This document shows positions 58,966 through 64,000 of a DNA stretch of 64,000 nucleotides, piece by piece. Source of the DNA: Limonium bicolor (taxonomy: Eukaryota > Streptophyta > Magnoliopsida > Caryophyllales > Plumbaginaceae). A program made the position numbers and the translations under genes. Location: positions 868,001 to 932,000 of the forward strand of contig CM041779.1 of NCBI GenBank assembly GCA_023374045.1. Direction: 5' to 3'. Each line of letters starts with the position of its first letter. The first letter of the stretch is position 1. The notes under the pieces were generated by a model. That model did no database searches, had not been told where the DNA came from, and saw only the letters and a list, made by a program, of their open reading frames with translations.

Positions 58966-61348
58966 CTAAACTTACCCAAACTTTGTCAAATCTTCACCAA
59001 ACTTCTCCTAAGGCCTCTTAATGTGTTCTAACATCATTTGGCACTTCAAACACACCCTTAAGATATTCTTAACACTCACAAAACTATTTTTCCTAATTCC
59101 TTAAACCTTTACTTATATCTCCACAAAATTCCTAACACTTACAATGTTTTCTCCTTATGATTTCTAGGTGGCCTTTCACCTATAATGACCAAAATACCAA
59201 GGTATCCTCTACACCTTATCATCATCCCTCAACTTCTTTTCTACTAACTAAATCTCCTTTTTACATCTTACCAAACATCACTTATTCCTTGAATATCAAC
59301 ATTACCTAAACCTTAAACAACTCCTCCAAGGCTTAAATACATCCTCAAAACACACATTGAATTTCTAGAACTTCCAAGACAACACCTAAATCCTTGCATC
59401 ACTCTAAATCACCTTTACACATGTTTTCTTCTCAAGTAATCATTCATTCACCCATAACACTTCCTAGTTCACCAAAACCACTTAAAACACTTAGAACTTC
59501 TCACACATTTCCCAAATTTGGCCATAGCTTCTCTAGTATATACCCACATCCAAACACTTGGGTTTCTACCTTATTTCATCCAAGAACCCTAAAATCCATC
59601 AAACACACTTTTATACACAAACTTCACACATTAAGCACTACATCACAATATAGTGCATAACTTAAATTGCTTGGCACTTAGGCCCTTAAATAACATGGCT
59701 CTTAGGCCCTTAAATTGCATAACCTAAACACTGAATTTCCCACATAGTAATGCCTTTGACCTGCAAATACATAACCAAAACATATGTTCTTTTACTAGTC
59801 TCCTTGAGAACACTTTACTAGGTCACTCACCATTGGCTCCTTAGGTATTTTATCAAGCAAATCAAGCTCATTTTCCTAAGCATTTAAACTACATTGAGAT
59901 AGTTTGTTTACCTCTTTTTCCTCACAAATTCTTTCTTGTTTCCTTACAAACCGGTGGGGTACTTGATTCCTTGTCAAGTTCTATACATTGTACAAACAAC
60001 ATAATGAGTATTCAAGCTTTAAGCTTCATCTCATTGTAAACCCTAGTTACATATATTGTTTTAACACATTAAGGTAATTTTTTACCTTGGAATTGGAAGA
60101 GAACTTGAATAAGTATCAAGAGAGGACTCCTCCTAGCCCTTGGAAGATCCAAACGAAGCTAAAACAAGCAAGATAAATACACCATGGTGAGGTGAATTTT
60201 CGGACAACACAATACATGAAGGAAACTTGATTTTTCTTTGAGTTTCCTTACCTTGAAGCAAAGGAGAACAAGAATATGTGAAAGATGAGCTCAAGCTCCT
60301 TCAATGGTGAATCTTCATGGCACCAAAATTGAGTTCTTGAAGATTTGAAAAGAGGGAAGTGTAGAGCTTGACCTAACTAAGACAAATATGGTCTTGGAAT
60401 TTGATTGGCCAAGGGAATCACAAGTTACAGTGAAGGAAGATGAAGAATGAGTGTGGGCTGTTGGAAACCGATGGAGAGAGGAGGAAGAAGAAGACCATCG
60501 TGGGAATGAAGGAAGAAATGAAAGAATGAAGATAACACTTGCTTTTGGAGATATTTATGTACTAAAAGTAAACTTCTTCTTTTTACTTCTTTTTCCTTCC
60601 TTCCTTTAATTGATTTTACATGGTGGTGACTCACCTTACTACAAAAACCGGCCACCATTAAATAGAAGGGTAATGTAGTCTTTATTGACTCATTTAATTA
60701 CTTATAACATTATATGTTACAAACTAGCTTGTAAAATTACTATTCACAAATACAAGGCACATAGAAGTGAAATTTTTGATTTCCCACTAATATGGCCACC
60801 CAAATGTGATACTATATAGTACACATGTTAATTAAAGAGTAATGATGGTCATTTAGCCATTCAAAACTCATTTACAAGACAATTTTTCAAAAACGTGCTT
60901 TAAGACTCCTTAAAGCACATTTGTGTTTTAACTTGTTTTCAAGCTTGGTTTTCTTTAGTAATTGATTTAATATGTTCATTAACATATAATAAGGTGTAGT
61001 ATGACCATTAGGTCTTATACAAATTTATCCAAGCTTAGAGCACATTTTGCTCTTATTGACTTTAAGGTATTACCTTGTGTTTTGTTTGGTTTCATTGTCT
61101 GCCAAAGTTTCCTAAGGACTTATTTAGCCTTATTAAATCATAATTAAATGTTATCAAGTCTTGGTAGGCTCTTTGGGTCCTAACCAAGTTCACTCATAGC
61201 TTAGAGCATGTTTTTGCTCAAACTGTGTCTTAGTGCTTTATTGCACTTTACTATGTTTAAATTGTTCACTGATGTTTCTAAGGCACTTTTTAGCCTTTAT
61301 ATAACATAATTTGATATTTAAAAACATATCAAGGTTTGGGGTATTTCA

Positions 61349-64000
61349 ATCTACCCCCCTAAAAGAACTTCGTCCTCGAAGTTCACACTTTCACATATCA
61401 ATAAATAGAACACAGTAATCACTTGGAAATAAACTTCCTTAACCAAACACACTTACATCACAACCTCGGACTTGATGGTCCGGGCAAACACTTCACATCC
61501 ACACATAACATAACATATCCAAATGATAACCTCGGACTCTATGGTCCGGGTATCTTACAACACTTACACATACATCAAACCCCTTTGACTCACTGGTCTT
61601 GGGTAACATAACCACATTTGGACACATAGGTCCTGTAACATAACAGTCTTTAGACACATAGGTCTATGTGACACCACACATTTAGACTCATAGGCCTTGA
61701 TAGTATACACTTTAAGAAATCCAAGTCAAACAAATTCATTACACATACCACACAACATGTCAGAGCATGTATAGCAATCAAAAATATCCTTGATATACAC
61801 TGTGATCCCGCAGAACACGGTCGCGATGGACACTTCCGTCCCCGTGCCTTTAGGAGATTAAAATAATCACATAAGTTTAAAATTTCCTTGTGAGGTTAAG
61901 TAAGAAGGCTTTAATTATGTAAAGTATCCATCAACGTTTTATAAGTGCCAATTAAAATCCTTTTGAAAACACACACAATCCAAGTCCAACTTAAGCTCTT
62001 TGCTTTTTTATTAGCGTGGTTATTCGTGACCACTTATAGGGAGTTTCAAGAGTCATCCAACCCTGATGTGATCAGCATCAGTGTTGAACTATCCTTCCAC
62101 TCCAATTTGTGTTCGGCTTCCCTTGATCGCATGCAAATCAAGTTCCACCTCCCACTTCATTTTAAAGCATCAAGTAAATCACTCATTTCCAATTTTCTAT
62201 CTTTCGAATCATTCTAGTCATGATCACAACATCTCCAAAGGATAGAACTCCGCTATCAGTTACCTCATTTTTTATCATGTTGCCTGGGGAATCTTATTCT
62301 CACTAGGTCAATGTCGGTTCATACCCTTCATGCATCACTATAAAGTATACATATATATATATATACTATATTTTATCAAAATACAACACACCTGATTTTA
62401 CATTTATAACTGTCGGGGCTTTGTTCCCCGGGAGTTTATCTACTCCCCACACTTGTACAATCACACTCAACTGTTAACAAACACACACACTTATCACAAT
62501 GGTATTCGCATCTTCTGTGCGCAATTACCACAATTACCATGAATGAATGTGTAGTGTTTACGTAACACACACCACCAATCATCAAAAACAAACAATATTT
62601 TGTGCTATGCACAATATGAATCACAGACACTAACGTACACTTGTACGGTAATATACACCAAGTGGTTTTGCGCTCTACCCCCCTTAAAGGGATTACGCCC
62701 ACGTAATCAATCACTAAACATTAGCTTAAAATGTTTTGCCGTCGTGAAGTATCTTAACTTCCCGCGGTCTATTACACAATGGATTCTGATTAGAGGATCT
62801 TAACCATATTGGCGGTTTAGTTCCTAAACCAAGAATTCTCATTGGAGTTGTTTAAACTTTAATTAGTTTCGATTCTGGCCTGTTAGGTTTAGGCATTAAT
62901 AATTAGCCATTCACTCATGTTCACCATTTACATTCAACACTTGAATCACTGGCTTCACTAGTTCTGCTGCGAAACCCAAACTGTAGAGCTTAATGCTCCA
63001 TTTGTTATTATTATGATCGTACATCAACAATGATTACCTTATCTTGGTGAAAATGGTTTCTCAACCGACGCGTGGTATCTTTTACCGTGAGCGGATTCGG
63101 TGAGTTTCACAATTTTTCCATCCACTTCCATGATAACTTACTGTGTATACAGCTATGTATTTCACAATGATTGACTTGTTCCCTTCCGACTTACTGTCGG
63201 TTGAGATTGAGCTACTACCTAGTGTGTAGTGCTCTCTCAGCTATTTACAACCTTTGTGGTATATTCCATACCGATATTTGGCAGCTAGTGCTACTGTAGT
63301 CACTTACTGTTAATCATATTTCCACGTTTGGTTTTGTACAAGTATTCTTTTATTGGTGCGGCCTTGCATTTCCTATGCATCGGCCATTATAACATTATTT
63401 GTCCACAATTAACATGTTTCCAATTCCTAGCTATCTCATTCGTTCATTACTGCGCAAGTGCAATACCAAAACACTCAGTCATACAGAGTGCAGAGGCGTA
63501 AACTCTTGACAGTAAATCCCTTATGCGATTCGCCATGGAATTCACACTGAGTCCCTCATCACACAGTACCTACCACTGGCTTATTGCCCAGTCTGTTTAA
63601 CATCACTCATCTTGCATCTCCACTGAGTTTAACTCATAACTGATCTTATCTTTTACGTTTTCGTTTAACAACATTTATACAACGGTCGCTTGTTGCGCAC
63701 CGTGCTCTTACTTATTGTATATCATCCGCTTATGTCGTATCTGCTGTCACCTCAACTTCCACACATAAATTTACATTACTCATATTATGGTTCATCCCTC
63801 ATTTGGATGACCACTGAATGCTCCTTGAGCATCGATCATTCGAGTCACAAGCCGGCGTTATTCAGCCAGGTGCTTCACTTTATACACACATGCTATCAAG
63901 CTAACTGCTCTTTTTTCAGTAATAACGTCGTCCATCCTTAACATATTTCTTGAACTTGGTTCACATAACTACCGCTCCTGCGGTGTCACAATATCGAGAG
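61349..64000 (-). mobile_element. Element C internal region, partial and decayed
   Basis: After the purine tract come degenerate direct repeats (CCTCGGACTTGATGGTCCGG near 61464 and 61525; TTAGACACATAGGTCT-like near 61605-61700). Then come the A-like blocks at 62028-62160 and 63422-63535 and a chromodomain remnant at about 62720-62830 (minus-strand MVKIL, SESIV, DTSRRQ, split by stops). No long frame survives. The block order differs from A. A (TA)n microsatellite lies at about 62345-62366. Confidence 0.55.

Larger units (their letters stand above)
56810..61348 (-). repeat. Element C LTR (4,539 bp)
   Basis: Starts TGTAACACCCCATCC and ends GGGGTATTTCA on the + strand, followed by a pyrimidine run whose complement is a purine tract. 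Organisation parallels the LTRs of A and B. It carries the three conserved hairpins and a GACCGACCCA cluster. The element is minus-strand; this is its 3' LTR, and its 5' part lies beyond the window. Confidence 0.8.

Noticed and set aside
61945..62217. 90-residue + strand frame in element C
   Set aside because: Lies over the conserved Y block on the strand opposite to the element, is not open in A and has no family match.

Overview
This is nuclear DNA of a flowering plant, most likely a eudicot. I cannot name the species. The evidence is a 12-exon plant SR34-type splicing-factor gene with GT-AG introns, an F-box gene of the plant FBD/LRR type, and nested Ty1/copia, Ty3/gypsy, LINE and CACTA elements. 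Most of the window is transposon. The SR gene (17949-22643, + strand) is the only clearly functional gene.

1-13.5 kb: a CACTA terminal relic (1382-1620), then a second CACTA end at 1920 with GGTCGC-rich subterminal repeats and a transposase-like exon (3600-3933, minus). A minus-strand F-box gene (start codon 12563-12565, downstream parts near 6.35-7.15 kb) is split by a full-length, decayed Copia element (7153-12471, minus; TSD TATAT). 13.5-17.6 kb: an AT-rich inverted-repeat element holding a 5'-truncated L1-type LINE. 17.7-22.9 kb: the SR gene. 24.4-25.4 kb: a foldback element with an internal array of about 73-bp repeats.

25.4-33.9 kb: element D, a minus-strand LTR element that looks non-autonomous. 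It has direct repeats of about 2.3 kb, a tRNA-Arg-like primer binding site and no recognisable genes. 33.9-64 kb: a nest of three related minus-strand Ty3/gypsy elements whose LTRs all begin (on +) with TGTAACACCCC. B starts at 33896 and is interrupted by A (36359-53177, TSD TTCCT), by a solo LTR (54074-55676, TSD GAGGA) and by a CACTA end (56618). Element C (LTR 56810-61348) lies inside that CACTA sequence and runs off the window.

The most unusual object is element A. Its LTRs are about 5.7 kb and nearly identical. Its internal region keeps only a gag reading frame plus a wrecked integrase/chromodomain tail. Each LTR carries, on the opposite strand, a seven-block array with consensus splice sites that looks like a small intron-rich transcription unit. 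A, B and C share hairpins near the U5 end. One of them shows compensatory base changes that fit pairing in the sense-strand RNA. Many differences between the repeat copies are one-base indels in homopolymers, so residual assembly error is possible and may also affect apparent frameshifts, including two in the last SR exon.
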